This document shows positions 42,801 to 52,885 of a DNA stretch of 53,757 nucleotides, piece after piece (position 1 is the stretch's first letter; every line of letters starts with the position of its first letter). The translations under genes were made by a program, and so were the position numbers. The notes under the pieces were generated by a model, which did not search any database, was not told where the DNA came from, and worked only from the letters and a program-made list of their open reading frames with translations. The stretch is from positions 1-53,757 of the forward strand of contig JAQVGO010000007.1 of the NCBI GenBank assembly GCA_028696715.1. Direction: 5' to 3'. This stretch comes from Bacteroidales bacterium. Its GTDB lineage: Bacteria > Bacteroidota > Bacteroidia > Bacteroidales > F082.

Positions 42801-42888
42801 CAGTAGGCTCAAGTGTAAGAAAATAAACCACTGTGGCAATAAGAAAGACGATCCACCCAACCAGATTATTCAACTTGCTAAAATTCAT
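39823..42888 (-). CDS. DUF2723 (GT117-type) membrane glycosyltransferase-like protein
   Basis: A 1021-residue protein with about 12 membrane helices in the first 620 residues and a soluble C-terminal part. The N-terminus has the family signature LTLEPTASWWDCGEYIATAYKLQVGHPPGAPLFQMIGRFF, including the WDCGE acidic pair and the HPPGAP loop typical of GT-C protein O-mannosyltransferase-like enzymes (TMEM260/DUF2723). Residues about 900-1010 look helical and TPR-like. It probably transfers sugar from a lipid carrier to extracytoplasmic proteins; acceptors are unknown. The gene is alone between the methyltransferase and tRNA-Gln. Confidence 0.93.
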   Translation of the reverse strand: MNFSKLNNLVGWIVFLIATVVYFLTLEPTASWWDCGEYIATAYKLQVGHPPGAPLFQMIGRFFTLFAFGDVTRVALMINVMSALSSSFTILFLFWTITMLARKILMLGEAAQNKGNQFAVLGAGVVGALAYTFSDSFWFSAVEGEVYAMSAFFTAVTFWAILKWERVADEPHNYRWLLFIAYLVGLSIGVHMLNLLAIPAIVYVFYFKKYQPSTKGFLVAGLISLFILGFIMSVIIPLIVQLAGNFELFFVNTIGLPFTSGTIIYFILLIGSIAYGLHYSRKKGKVVLNTAILAFMFILIGYSSFFMLVIRANANTPINENNPNNAITMLAYLNREQYGTWPLLHGPYYNAPEVDREDGKPIYIKDETKGKYIITDYRHNVIPVYDERFTTVFPRMFSNQKPSHIQMYQQVAGRGGIPIRVTKADGSTEVLYRPTFGQNLKFFFEYQIGHMYMRYFFWNFVGRQNDVESQGEIENGNWISGISFIDNMRLGNQSDLPKSMENPTRTRFYFLPLLLGLAGLLYQMSKHSRDTWIVFLLFFMTGLAIIVYLNQTPYQPRERDYAYAGSFYAFAIWIGFGVLSLYEMISKFLKNKQIAAVAVTVVSLLLVPAIMAKEGWKGHDRSGKTAARDFAMSYMAQCEPNSILFTNGDNDTFPLWYVQEVEGFRTDMRVVNYMLSSGDWYVHQLGKKVYDSERLPLTLKPEQYNKGVNEVLYIVERIKGPVNLKEVIDFVANESDQTKLPLQSGERINYVPTKKIRLKIDKEAVIRSGTVPESMHDQIVDEIVWDIRQSALFKNDLMLLDLIATNNWERPIYFANPNSVSKVLDVDEYCHMEGVVYRFMPVKAKEYYKNLGGVYADGSYDLLVNKASWGNLNDPKVTVDRESYRNSITAKQSYMRLAQALINEGKADSAVVVLDKSLEFFPHEKITFDFYMLPWVEIYFEAGATEKAIDVIRKLSDRYLEDLGYYGSLGSRLEGYYDQSMQEALAVLQRLSQLASEYGQKDLAEELDEAFVSQMQLMGYQ

Positions 42889-43100
42889 TGTCAGGGAAAT
42901 TAATTAGGTTATCATTTTAAAGAGCGAAAGTACATAAAACCACTAAATTTTAAATAGAAATAATTGAAGTTTAGTTTTTTTAACAGCCATTCCTGTGGAA
43001 CTATCCTTCAAAAAGAATCAAAATTTGATCGGTTATGTTCAGCACCAATGCCTGTAAGCCTTATAAATTGCCAATTCAAAAGAAAAAACCTTCATTTTTT

Positions 43101-43129
43101 TTTGACAATCCAATTTTTTTCTACTTTTG
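43101..43129 (+). promoter_or_regulatory. Promoter of tRNA-Gln
   Basis: TTTG (43101-43104), 17 bases, TACTTTTG (43122-43129): both Bacteroidota promoter boxes at normal distance. Transcription should begin near 43136, 14 bases before the mature tRNA. Confidence 0.75.
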
Positions 43130-43149
43130 CAATCCGTTTCGCACGGTAT

Positions 43150-43220
43150 TGTCCGATGGTGTAATGGTAGCACTGCAGATTTTGGTTCTGCCTGTCAAGG
43201 TTCGAATCCTTGTCGGACAA
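43150..43220 (+). tRNA. tRNA-Gln (anticodon TTG)
   Basis: A full cloverleaf can be drawn: acceptor TGTCCGA / TCGGACA with discriminator A, D arm GTG-TAATGGTAG-CAC, anticodon arm GCAGA-TTTTGGT-TCTGC with anticodon TTG, short variable loop, T arm CAAGG-TTCGAAT-CCTTG. CCA is not encoded. It lies upstream of rimP-nusA-infB with its own promoter and terminator. Confidence 0.96.
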
Positions 43221-43234
43221 CTTTCGCAACAAAG

Positions 43235-43264
43235 CCTGCTACTTTGCGAGTAACAGGTTTTTTT
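43235..43264 (+). terminator. Terminator after tRNA-Gln
   Basis: CCTG-C-TAC pairs with GTA-A-CAGG around a 7-base loop, followed by seven T. Confidence 0.75.
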
Positions 43265-43345
43265 GTAGGCTGATATTACGAAATCCTTAATCAAATATTT
43301 CGGTTGATTTTTTTCGTAAATCAGTGAGTGTGAAACAAATTAAAC

Positions 43346-43421
43346 TACTTTTGCAGTGGTTTTGCGGGAAAGGAAAAGAGTTTGAGGGGGCGCAAGTCCC
43401 CTCTTTTTATAGATCAAAAAA
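43346..43421 (+). promoter_or_regulatory. Promoter and leader hairpin of rimP-nusA-infB
   Basis: TACTTTTG (43346-43353) is the -7 box. The roughly 60-base leader contains a strong hairpin GAGGGG (43384-43389) / CCCCTC (43398-43403) followed directly by TTTTT, ending 13 bases before the rimP ATG. It has the shape of an intrinsic terminator inside the leader, so it could act as an attenuator of the operon that encodes NusA. Confidence 0.65.
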
Positions 43422-43892
43422 ATGATTCAAAAACAGGATATCATTGCACTTGCCGAAGAATGCCTCGAAGGAACCGACAGGTTTGTTGTGGACGTTTTAA
43501 TCAAACCCGACAACCTTATTCTGGTGTTTATTGATGCCGATTCAGCCGTCACTATTGATCATTGTGTTGCATTGAGCCGCTATATCGAGAAACATTTTGA
43601 CCGCGAAGAAGAAGACTTTGAGTTGCGCGTTTCTTCCTCAGGACTCGACCAGCCGATTAAAATGCTGCGACAATTTAAAAAAGCCGTTGGAAGATCTGTT
43701 GTTGTAAAATTTAAACAAGAAGATAAAAACTCCCTAATGGGCACATTGATGGAAGCCGATGATGCCGGAATACAAATTCAGGAAATCACCATCAAAAAAC
43801 TCAATAAGATAAAAAAGGAAATCAAAGGCGAAATCCTTACCATTCCTTTCAGTGAAATAGAAGAAGTTAAAGAAGTAATTGATTTTAATTAA
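43422..43892 (+). CDS. rimP: Ribosome maturation factor RimP
   Basis: A 156-residue protein for 30S subunit maturation. The N-terminal alpha/beta domain has DRFVVDVLIKPDNLILVFIDADSAVTIDHCVALSRYIEKHF and ELRVSSSGLDQPIKM (family SSPGLDRPL equivalent); the C-terminal SH3-like barrel covers about 90-150. First gene of the classical rimP-nusA-infB operon; nusA begins 22 bases after its stop. Confidence 0.94.
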   Translation: MIQKQDIIALAEECLEGTDRFVVDVLIKPDNLILVFIDADSAVTIDHCVALSRYIEKHFDREEEDFELRVSSSGLDQPIKMLRQFKKAVGRSVVVKFKQEDKNSLMGTLMEADDAGIQIQEITIKKLNKIKKEIKGEILTIPFSEIEEVKEVIDFN

Positions 43893-43914
43893 TTTATAAC
43901 GTTTATACAATACC

Positions 43915-45150
43915 ATGGACAGTATCAATCTGGTAGAAAGTTTTTCGGAATTTAAAGAATTCAAAAATATCGACCGCGAAATGATGATGCGCATCCTGGA
44001 GGATGTGTTCCGTTCGATGTTGATCAAAAAATATGGTTCTGACGATAATTTCGATGTTATTGTAAATATTGATAAGGGCGACCTTGAAATCTGGCACAAT
44101 AGAGAAATCGTTGAAGACGATGAAGTTGAAGATCCTTCTTCGCAGATTGCCCTTTCAGAAGCCATCAAAATTGAGCCCGACTTCGAAGTAGGAGAAGAAG
44201 TTTCGGAGCCCATTAAAATCAAAGATTTCGGAAGGCGTGAAATCCTCTCCATTCGTCAGAATCTGGTTTCCAAAATTCTGGAATACGAAAAAGACAATGT
44301 GTATCAAAAATACAAGGAAAAGGTTGGCGAAATCATCACCGGTGAGGTCTATCAGGCCTGGCGTCGCGAAATACTGGTGCTGGATGATGAAGGTATTGAG
44401 CTGATCCTGCCAAAATCTGAGATGATACCCACAGATTTTTACAAAAAAGGCGATACTTTGCGTGCCGTCGTTTTAAAGGTTGAAATGCGTAATGGCACTC
44501 CTTATATCATCCTTTCGCGCACCTCCGAAATCTTCCTTCAACGGCTTTTCGAAGGCGAAGTGCCTGAGGTTTACGATGGTTTGATCACCATCCGCCGCAT
44601 AGTGCGTGAGCCTGGTCAACGTGCCAAGATCGCTGTGGAATCTTACGATGATCGTATTGATCCGGTTGGAGCCTGTGTGGGCATGAAAGGATCCCGTATC
44701 CACGGCATCGTGAGGGAATTGCGCAACGAGAACATCGACGTTATCAACTATACCAACAATCCTACACTTTTTATCAGTCGTTCGTTGAGTCCGGCCAAAA
44801 TATCTTCAATCCAATTGGATGAAGAACACAAACGTGCCGAGGTATTCATGAAACCTGATCAGGTAAGTCTGGCCATCGGTAAAGGCGGTTTTAATATCAA
44901 ACTGGCTGGCAGGCTTACCGGATATGAGATAGATGTGTATCGCGATACAGATGTAGATTCGGAGGATGTGGATCTTCAGGAATTTACTGACGAAATCGAT
45001 CAGTGGGTAATCGATCAGCTGCATAATATCGGCTGCGACACTGCCAAAAGTGTGCTGGCTCTCTCGGCCGAAGAAATTGCCAACAGAGCCGACCTCGAAA
45101 TGGAGACCGTGCAGGAGGTAATCCGCATACTTAAAGCAGAGTTCGAATAA
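43915..45150 (+). CDS. nusA: Transcription termination/antitermination factor NusA
   Basis: A 411-residue factor binding RNA polymerase and RNA. N-terminal domain (1-125) with ALEDVFRSMLIKKYG-like helix 1; S1 domain (about 135-200, GEIITGEVYQAWRREILVLDD); KH1 (about 225-290, VGACVGMKGSRIHGIVRELRNENIDVI) and KH2 (about 300-345, VSLAIGKGGFNIKLAGRLTGYEIDVY), then a short helical tail with one HhH-like repeat (IGCDTAKSVLALSAEEIANRADLEMETVQEVIRIL). The long acidic repeats of E. coli NusA are absent, as usual in Bacteroidota. Confidence 0.96.
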   Translation: MDSINLVESFSEFKEFKNIDREMMMRILEDVFRSMLIKKYGSDDNFDVIVNIDKGDLEIWHNREIVEDDEVEDPSSQIALSEAIKIEPDFEVGEEVSEPIKIKDFGRREILSIRQNLVSKILEYEKDNVYQKYKEKVGEIITGEVYQAWRREILVLDDEGIELILPKSEMIPTDFYKKGDTLRAVVLKVEMRNGTPYIILSRTSEIFLQRLFEGEVPEVYDGLITIRRIVREPGQRAKIAVESYDDRIDPVGACVGMKGSRIHGIVRELRNENIDVINYTNNPTLFISRSLSPAKISSIQLDEEHKRAEVFMKPDQVSLAIGKGGFNIKLAGRLTGYEIDVYRDTDVDSEDVDLQEFTDEIDQWVIDQLHNIGCDTAKSVLALSAEEIANRADLEMETVQEVIRILKAEFE

Positions 45151-45203
45151 ATTACCTACTTTTGCAAATTCATAAAAAATCATTCAAAAACTGAAATTTG
45201 AAT

Positions 45204-48200
45204 ATGTCCGAAGGTTCCAAAACATCCGTACGACTGAGCAAAGCAGCCCGGGAGTTTAACGTGGGTACCTCAACAATCGTGGAGTTCCTCTCGAAAAAAG
45301 GACACCAGATTGATTCGAGCCCCAACACCAAACTGAGCCCCGAAATGTATGCCCTGCTTGTGAAAGAGTACCAGTCAGAAAAGCAGGTGAAAGAGGTTTC
45401 CAAAAAATTGGGAATTGAATTGTCGGGTCGGAAAACCATCACCGCTGACGAGATTGTGAGCGAACAATACGACGATGATGATGAGGATGATATTGATACT
45501 GAAGAACTGATAATCAAGAATGTATCAGCTGGATTCAGTGAAAAAATTACTGCTAAAACCGGCACTAAGGAAAGTCCGAAAAAAGATGCCGAACCAATTG
45601 CAGCCCCAACAAAAGCTGCTGAACCTGAGAAAGCTGAACCTTCCGATACTGAAAAGGAAGCAAAAGCTGAGAAAGCAGTACAACCAGCTGATCCAAAGGC
45701 TGAGAAAGCTGAAGATATCCCTCCTTTAGAACCGGCGTCTGAAGCACCGAAAAAAGAAGAAGCTTCAGAAGTCCCGGTTGAAAAAACCACAACAGAAGCA
45801 CCTTCTCTTAAAGAAGAAGAGAAAACAGAGAAAGAACCGGCTCCTGAAGAAAAACCTGCTGCAGCCGAAACACCTCCCGAAACCACTTCTGAAAAAACAG
45901 AATCGACAGAAGAAGCTATTGAAATAGCTCCTGAGGAACAGGCCGGTATGCTCAAAGTGCTTGGCAAAATTGACCTGTCGAGCATGAATATGCGCACAAA
46001 GCCGGACCGGAAATCCAAAGCACAAAAGAAAAAGGAAGCTGAGGAAAGGCGCAACAAGGAAACCAAACCTGATTCAGGAAAAGGGAAAAAAGCCAGGACA
46101 GAAGATCCCAAGGAAAAGGAAACACCTAAAAAGGAAACTCCTGAAGCTGAGGCACAGCCTAAAAAGCAAGAAGAAAAGCCCGAAGCTCCGGTATCGGAAA
46201 AGCCTGCCAACTTCATGCCTACTGAAGTCAGAAAGCTGGAAGGCCCAAAAATCCTGGATAAAATTGAATTGCCAGAGATTCGCAAGCCCAAGCCCAAGCC
46301 GGTGGCCTCATCTTCTGAAGAAAAACTATCTACAAGCCAGAAGAAAAAGAAACGCAGAAGAATTAAAACAAATACTGCTGAAGCTGGTCAGCAACAACAG
46401 CAACAACAGCAACAAAAACCATTTCCGCAAAAAGGAAAGGACCATTCGAAAAGAACTGGTAAGCCGGTAAGAAAAGAGGAAAAGCAAGAGCTTACTGACG
46501 AAGAAATCCAACGTCAGATCAAGGAAACACTTGCCAGACTTACACCTACAGGCAAGTCGAAAGCCTCTAAACATCGCCGTCAGAAACGTGAGTCGGTTTC
46601 GCACAACCTGGCCGAAGAAATGGCCAAACAGGAACAAGAAAAAAGTACCTTAAAGGTAACAGAATTTGTAACGGCCAACGAACTGGCCACCATGATGAAT
46701 GTGCCTGTTACGCAAGTCATTTCAACTTGTATGAGCCTGGGAATGTTTGTTTCGATCAACCAAAGGCTCGATGCCGAAACCCTGGCCCTGGTAGCTGAAG
46801 AGTTTGGCTATAAAGTTGAGTTTATCAGTGCTGATGTGCAGGAAGCACTTCTGGAAGCTGAAGAAGTAGATAATCCGGAAGATTTGATCGAAAGAGCTCC
46901 TATCGTTACGGTTATGGGTCACGTTGACCACGGGAAAACCCTTTTACTCGACTTTATCCGCAAAGCCAATGTGGTGGCTGGCGAGGCCGGAGGCATCACC
47001 CAACATATTGGAGCTTATGAAGTTACCACCGAAAGTGGTCGTAAAATCACCTTCCTCGACACACCTGGCCACGAAGCCTTTACGGCCATGCGTGCCCGTG
47101 GAGCAAAGATTACTGATGTAGCTATCATTGTGATTGCTGCCGACGACAGCGTGATGCCACAAACCATCGAAGCTATCAACCATGCTCAGGCTGCCGGTGT
47201 GCCTGTTGTGTTTGCATTCAATAAAATTGACAAGCCAACAGCCAATCCTGATCGCCTCCGCGAACAGCTGGCTAATATGAATGTGCTGGTTGAAGAATGG
47301 GGAGGTAAGTTCCAGACACAGGAAATCTCTGCAAAATCAGGTTTGGGAATTGATCAGCTACTCGAAAAAGTGTTGCTTGAAAGCGAAATACTCGAACTGA
47401 AAGGGAATCCTAAAAAACTTGCAAAAGGAACTGTTATTGAGTCGTCTCTTGACAAAGGAAGAGGTTATGTGGCAAAGATTCTCGTACAGGATGGTACCAT
47501 GCGGATAGGTGATATTGTTTTGGCCGGAGCTACATTTGGAAAAGTAAAAGCCATGTTCAACGAGCGTAATCAGGCTATCAAAGAGGCAGGACCGGCAACC
47601 CCGCTACTCTTGCTTGGCCTAAACGGCGCGCCACAAGCAGGCGACACCTTTAATGTGATGCATGACGAAAGAGAAGCAAAAAACATTGCTTTCAAACGTC
47701 AGCAACTACAACGCGAACAAGGATTACGGACACAAAAACACATTACGCTGGATGAAATTGGCCGTCGTATCGCCATTGGCGATTTCAAAGAGCTGAACCT
47801 GATCGTTAAAGCGGATGTGGATGGTTCTGTTGAGGCCCTTTCCGACTCACTGTTGAAACTCTCAACCGAAGAAGTTCAGGTGAATGTGATTCATAAATCC
47901 GTTGGTGCCATCAGCGAATCGGATATTATGCTGGCTTCGGCTTCCAATGCCATTGTGATCGGATTCCAGGTTCGACCAACCTTACAAGCACGTAAACTGG
48001 CCGAGAATGAAGAAATTGACATCAGACTTTACTCAATCATTTACCAGGCTATCGAAGAAATAAAAGCTGCGATCGAAGGTATGCTTTCGCCTGAGATTGA
48101 AGAAGTTATTACCTGTAATATTGAAATCAGGGAAGTATTCAAAATTACCAAAGTAGGTACGATAGCCGGTTGTATGGTGCTTGATGGAAAAATAACACGT

Positions 48201-48398
48201 AACACCAAAATTCGTATCATCCGTGATGGCATTGTGATCTACACCGGAATGCTGGGTTCACTCAAACGTTTCAAAGATGATGTGAAAGAAGTTTCAGCAG
48301 GCTACGAATGTGGATTGAACGTGGAAAACTTCAACGACATCAAGGTGGGTGATATCATCGAAGGTTATCAGGAAAAAGAAGTATCGCGAAAAATATAA
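45204..48398 (+). CDS. infB: Translation initiation factor IF-2
   Basis: The GTPase that brings initiator tRNA to the 30S subunit. ATG 45204 ([11 protein letters not shown]) is preferred to TTG 45198. The 1064 residues divide into an IF2N module (about 5-50), a long Glu/Lys/Pro/Ala-rich disordered linker (about 90-480) with an acidic run ([12 protein letters not shown]) and nine glutamines at 396-404, a second IF2N (about 485-535), and the G domain with G1 GHVDHGKT at 572-579, DTPGHE near 618 and NKID near 672, then domains II-IV. The linker is longer than in most bacteria. Last gene of the operon. Confidence 0.97.
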   Translation: MSEGSKTSVRLSKAAREFNVGTSTIVEFLSKKGHQIDSSPNTKLSPEMYALLVKEYQSEKQVKEVSKKLGIELSGRKTITADEIVSEQYDDDDEDDIDTEELIIKNVSAGFSEKITAKTGTKESPKKDAEPIAAPTKAAEPEKAEPSDTEKEAKAEKAVQPADPKAEKAEDIPPLEPASEAPKKEEASEVPVEKTTTEAPSLKEEEKTEKEPAPEEKPAAAETPPETTSEKTESTEEAIEIAPEEQAGMLKVLGKIDLSSMNMRTKPDRKSKAQKKKEAEERRNKETKPDSGKGKKARTEDPKEKETPKKETPEAEAQPKKQEEKPEAPVSEKPANFMPTEVRKLEGPKILDKIELPEIRKPKPKPVASSSEEKLSTSQKKKKRRRIKTNTAEAGQQQQQQQQQKPFPQKGKDHSKRTGKPVRKEEKQELTDEEIQRQIKETLARLTPTGKSKASKHRRQKRESVSHNLAEEMAKQEQEKSTLKVTEFVTANELATMMNVPVTQVISTCMSLGMFVSINQRLDAETLALVAEEFGYKVEFISADVQEALLEAEEVDNPEDLIERAPIVTVMGHVDHGKTLLLDFIRKANVVAGEAGGITQHIGAYEVTTESGRKITFLDTPGHEAFTAMRARGAKITDVAIIVIAADDSVMPQTIEAINHAQAAGVPVVFAFNKIDKPTANPDRLREQLANMNVLVEEWGGKFQTQEISAKSGLGIDQLLEKVLLESEILELKGNPKKLAKGTVIESSLDKGRGYVAKILVQDGTMRIGDIVLAGATFGKVKAMFNERNQAIKEAGPATPLLLLGLNGAPQAGDTFNVMHDEREAKNIAFKRQQLQREQGLRTQKHITLDEIGRRIAIGDFKELNLIVKADVDGSVEALSDSLLKLSTEEVQVNVIHKSVGAISESDIMLASASNAIVIGFQVRPTLQARKLAENEEIDIRLYSIIYQAIEEIKAAIEGMLSPEIEEVITCNIEIREVFKITKVGTIAGCMVLDGKITRNTKIRIIRDGIVIYTGMLGSLKRFKDDVKEVSAGYECGLNVENFNDIKVGDIIEGYQEKEVSRKI

Positions 48399-48417
48399 AC
48401 AGTTTGTTACTTTGCAC

Positions 48418-48456
48418 AAAAAAGGAGCACCTGATCAAGATGCTCCTTTTTTTTTC
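48418..48456. terminator. Bidirectional terminator between infB and purA
   Basis: GGAGCA (48424-48429) / TGCTCC (48441-48446) with A-run before and T-run after, between the convergent stops of infB (48398) and purA (48464). Confidence 0.85.
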
Positions 48457-48463
48457 TGTGTTT

Positions 48464-49858
<1,395 letters not shown>

Positions 49859-49880
49859 GGAAAATTCCCGAAAGCGTGAT

Positions 49881-50348
49881 TTATTCTTTGTTCTTTTCCT
49901 TATCCTTTATTTTGCCAAAAAAAGTTAGCGAATGATGGGTGATTTCGACGCCAAGAAGTTCTTCCACCGATTTTTGAATCTCCTGCAAGCGGGGATCGCA
50001 ATACTCCAGCACCGTACCATCTTCTATATCCACAAAATGATCGTGCTGCTTGAATTTGAAAGACCTCTCAAACTGTGCACAATTATTGCCGAACTGATGC
50101 TTGGTAACCAAATTACAATCCAGCAGCAGCTCGATGGTATTATATAAGGTTGCGCGGCTCACCCTGTATTTATTATTCTTCATCCTGATATAAAGCGTTT
50201 CAATATCAAAATGACCTTCTGTTGCATAAATCTCCTTGAGAATGGTATAACGCTCGGGTGTTTTGCGATGCCCGCGTTGCTCCAGGTAATCGGTAAAAAT
50301 CTTTTTTACAGTCTCAAAGGTCTCGTTCATATTTTCTTTCATCATCAT
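49881..50348 (-). CDS. Fur-family transcriptional regulator (atypical zinc site)
   Basis: A 155-residue protein: N-terminal winged helix (about 15-85, [54 protein letters not shown]) and C-terminal dimer domain with the metal motif [17 protein letters not shown]. The CxxC pairs of the structural zinc site in standard Fur/PerR are missing; only isolated Cys remain. ATG choices 50348, 50345, 50342 and 50330 are open. Which metal or stress it senses is unknown. A perfect 14-bp palindrome lies 50-63 bases upstream, a likely autoregulatory operator. Confidence 0.9.
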   Translation of the reverse strand: MMMKENMNETFETVKKIFTDYLEQRGHRKTPERYTILKEIYATEGHFDIETLYIRMKNNKYRVSRATLYNTIELLLDCNLVTKHQFGNNCAQFERSFKFKQHDHFVDIEDGTVLEYCDPRLQEIQKSVEELLGVEITHHSLTFFGKIKDKEKNKE

Positions 50349-50397
50349 AGGAAAACTGTGTAAGCCATATCAAAGCGTAAAATTACAACAAAAAAAA

Positions 50398-50411
50398 ATT
50401 CTAATTAGAAT
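50398..50411. promoter_or_regulatory. 14-bp palindrome upstream of the Fur-family gene
   Basis: ATTCTAATTAGAAT is a perfect palindrome with two 7-base arms and no spacer, 50 bases above the first possible start. It resembles Fur/PerR boxes in AT content and arm size. Confidence 0.6.
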
Positions 50412-50462
50412 GAATTTAAATAAAAACAATCAGGCGGGAGATAAACTTCTGATTTTAACCGG

Positions 50463-52739
50463 TTAAGACTCTATATCGTGTAGGCGTTCGAGACGGGATA
50501 CTTTTTTTACTTCTTTGATCTTTTTCAGCTTATCAATCAGGTCCTTAAGACTTTGGGCATTATGTACATAAACTGTTATGGTAGCTTCCACCACCCCTTT
50601 TGAACTTTCGAGCTGGAGCGAACGAATGTTGAGATTGAGCTGCATGGAGATTACCTCAGTGAGGCGGTTCAGAAATCCAACACTATCAATTCCTGTGATT
50701 TTTAATCCTGCCAAAAAGGCTATGTCTTCCTTGTGCTTCCATTTAGCCTTAACGATATTATTGCCAAACTGCGACATCAGGTTGATGGCTTTGGGGCAGT
50801 TGACCCGATGGATGTGCATGGGTTCGTTGGGAAACACGATAGCTACCACTTCATCGCCTGGGATGGGATTGCAACACCTCGAAACCGTATAGTTAAATTC
50901 GCCCTTTTGGTCTTTGATCAGCGACTGATTGGGATTAACAGCCAGATCAGAGGAATCATCCGATGGTGCGGCGGCTTTTGACCTGCTAAATGGGTTGGTG
51001 ATATAACGCATCAAACCACTGCTGTTTTTCTCTTTAAAAACATGCCTTACGCGCTGAAAATTAATCTTGTCAATGGCCGTATAGTAGTACAAATCAACTA
51101 GTCCGCTAAGTTCTTCGTGCTCAATAATTCGGCTGATATTGGCTTTGTTGGGTTCCAGTTTGAGTTGCGTCAGATAGTTCTCGAGTTTCTCGCGTCCTTC
51201 GTCCCGATAGCGTTTTCTATATTCTCTGATGCCTTCTTTGATTCTGGATTTGGCTCGTGCAGTTACCACCAGATCAAACCATTCCTCGCGGGGTTGCTGC
51301 ACCCTTGAAGTGATAATCTCCACCTGATCTCCGGTTTTGAGCGGGTGATCCAGCTGCACCAGTTTATGGTTCACATTGGCTCCAATGCAATGATTGCCCA
51401 GCTGTGTATGTATATTGTAGGCAAAATCAAGTGCTGTTGATCCCTTGGGCATGGAGATCATTTCACCTTTGGGTGTAAAGACAAAAATTTCGTCAGAAAA
51501 GAGGTTGAGCTTGAAGTTGTTGATAAAATCAAGTGCCGAATTATCATCTGTAGTGATCAGCTCCCGAATCTTTGTAAGCCATTCATCCAGACCACTTTCG
51601 GCATGATCCGAATCTTTATATTTCCAATAGGCAGCATAGCCTTTTTCGGCTATTTCGTCCATGCGTTCAGTCCTGATCTGCACCTCTATCCATTTGCCGG
51701 TTTTGCTCATCACGGTAGCATGAAGCGACTCGTAGCCATTGGCTTTAGGAAGCGAAATCCAGTCTCGTAACCGATCATTGTTAGGCCTGTAAAAACTTGT
51801 GATAGTGGCATATACGCGCCAACACTCTACCTTTTCGAGCTCAAGCGGACAGTCCACCACAAAACGTACCACAAAAGTATCGTACACCTCCTCGAAAGGG
51901 ATTTCCTTTTCTTTCATCCTTTGCCAAACCGAGGAAGCAGATTTCTCGCTCAACTGAATCCTGAATTTCATTCCCATTTTCAGCAGTGAAGCCTCAACCG
52001 GTTCTACAAAATTTGCTACGTGTTGCTCCCGCAGCTTCCTTGCGTGCTCCATTTTACGGGTGATTGCCTGATAAACTCCGGGCTCGGTATATTTAAGTGC
52101 CAGATCTTCCAACTCACTTTTAATGGCATACAAACCCAGCCGATATGCCAGAGGAGCAAACAAATAGGATGTTTCCGAAGCAATCTTCCATTGTTTAACG
52201 GCGGGCATGGCATCCAGGGTGCGCATATTATGCAGCCGGTCGGCCAGCTTTATCAAAATTACACGCACATCATAGGAAAGGGTGACCAGTACTTTTCGAA
52301 AGTTTTCGGCCTGCATACTCACCACATCAGTGTCTTCAACCATATCATCAATCTTGGTGAGGCCATCGATGATGCGGCTAACCTGTTCGCCAAACATGGC
52401 TTGAATATCAGTAAGCTTATACTCGGTATCTTCAACCACATCGTGCAAAAGCGCACAAATGATAGAAGTTCTGCCAAGCCCAATCTCGCCTGCCGCGATG
52501 GTTGCCACTTCCAACGGGTGATAAATATAGGGCTCACCTGATTTTCTGCGCATATCCTTATGGGCATCAGCAGCCAGGCGGAAGGCCTTTCGAACCATCC
52601 AACGATCGGTAGTATCCTTGCGCGTATGCCACACCTCTATCAGGTTGCGGTATCGCCGCAGAATCTCCGTGCGTTCTTCCGGACTGTAAGTTTCGAGCAT
52701 AAACTGCTGTTTGGATTGCATAGTCACAAAATTAATCAT
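50463..52739 (-). CDS. Bifunctional (p)ppGpp synthetase/hydrolase (RelA/SpoT family)
   Basis: The stringent-response enzyme. 758 residues from 52739; ATG 52721 and 52700 are alternatives. The hydrolase domain has YIYHPLEVATIA, ALLHDVVEDT and IKLADRLHNMRTL (His/HD metal site intact); the synthetase domain has DTFVVRFVV, KANGYESLHATVM and EVQIRTERMDEIAEKGYAAYWKYKD; then TGS (VFTPKGEMISMPKGSTALDFAYNIHTQLG), a zinc-finger/helical part (CCNPIPGDEVVAI) and ACT (about 680-750). In the last synthetase motif the usual AAHW is AAYW. Both activities are predicted. Confidence 0.94.
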   Translation of the reverse strand: MINFVTMQSKQQFMLETYSPEERTEILRRYRNLIEVWHTRKDTTDRWMVRKAFRLAADAHKDMRRKSGEPYIYHPLEVATIAAGEIGLGRTSIICALLHDVVEDTEYKLTDIQAMFGEQVSRIIDGLTKIDDMVEDTDVVSMQAENFRKVLVTLSYDVRVILIKLADRLHNMRTLDAMPAVKQWKIASETSYLFAPLAYRLGLYAIKSELEDLALKYTEPGVYQAITRKMEHARKLREQHVANFVEPVEASLLKMGMKFRIQLSEKSASSVWQRMKEKEIPFEEVYDTFVVRFVVDCPLELEKVECWRVYATITSFYRPNNDRLRDWISLPKANGYESLHATVMSKTGKWIEVQIRTERMDEIAEKGYAAYWKYKDSDHAESGLDEWLTKIRELITTDDNSALDFINNFKLNLFSDEIFVFTPKGEMISMPKGSTALDFAYNIHTQLGNHCIGANVNHKLVQLDHPLKTGDQVEIITSRVQQPREEWFDLVVTARAKSRIKEGIREYRKRYRDEGREKLENYLTQLKLEPNKANISRIIEHEELSGLVDLYYYTAIDKINFQRVRHVFKEKNSSGLMRYITNPFSRSKAAAPSDDSSDLAVNPNQSLIKDQKGEFNYTVSRCCNPIPGDEVVAIVFPNEPMHIHRVNCPKAINLMSQFGNNIVKAKWKHKEDIAFLAGLKITGIDSVGFLNRLTEVISMQLNLNIRSLQLESSKGVVEATITVYVHNAQSLKDLIDKLKKIKEVKKVSRLERLHDIES

Positions 52740-52844
52740 TTCGGCAGCGCAAAAATCAAAGCTTTCATTTTTCTTAAGACAATTTCGAAGCCTATAACCC
52801 TAAGAAAAATGTTGTTTTGTCAAGCTTTTCTCAACTCCAAACGG

Positions 52845-52852
52845 TATATTTG
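52845..52852 (+). promoter_or_regulatory. -7 box of the edge gene promoter
   Basis: TATATTTG fits TAnnTTTG, 33 bases before ATG 52886. Confidence 0.5.
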
Positions 52853-52885
52853 CAATTGCATAATCAAAGTTTTATTCACTTGCCC

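Noticed and set aside
45170-46297. 375-codon minus-strand frame opposite the IF-2 linker
   Set aside because: It is Ser/Phe/Gly-rich because it mirrors GAA/GAG/AAA codons of the disordered IF-2 linker; it is not a gene.
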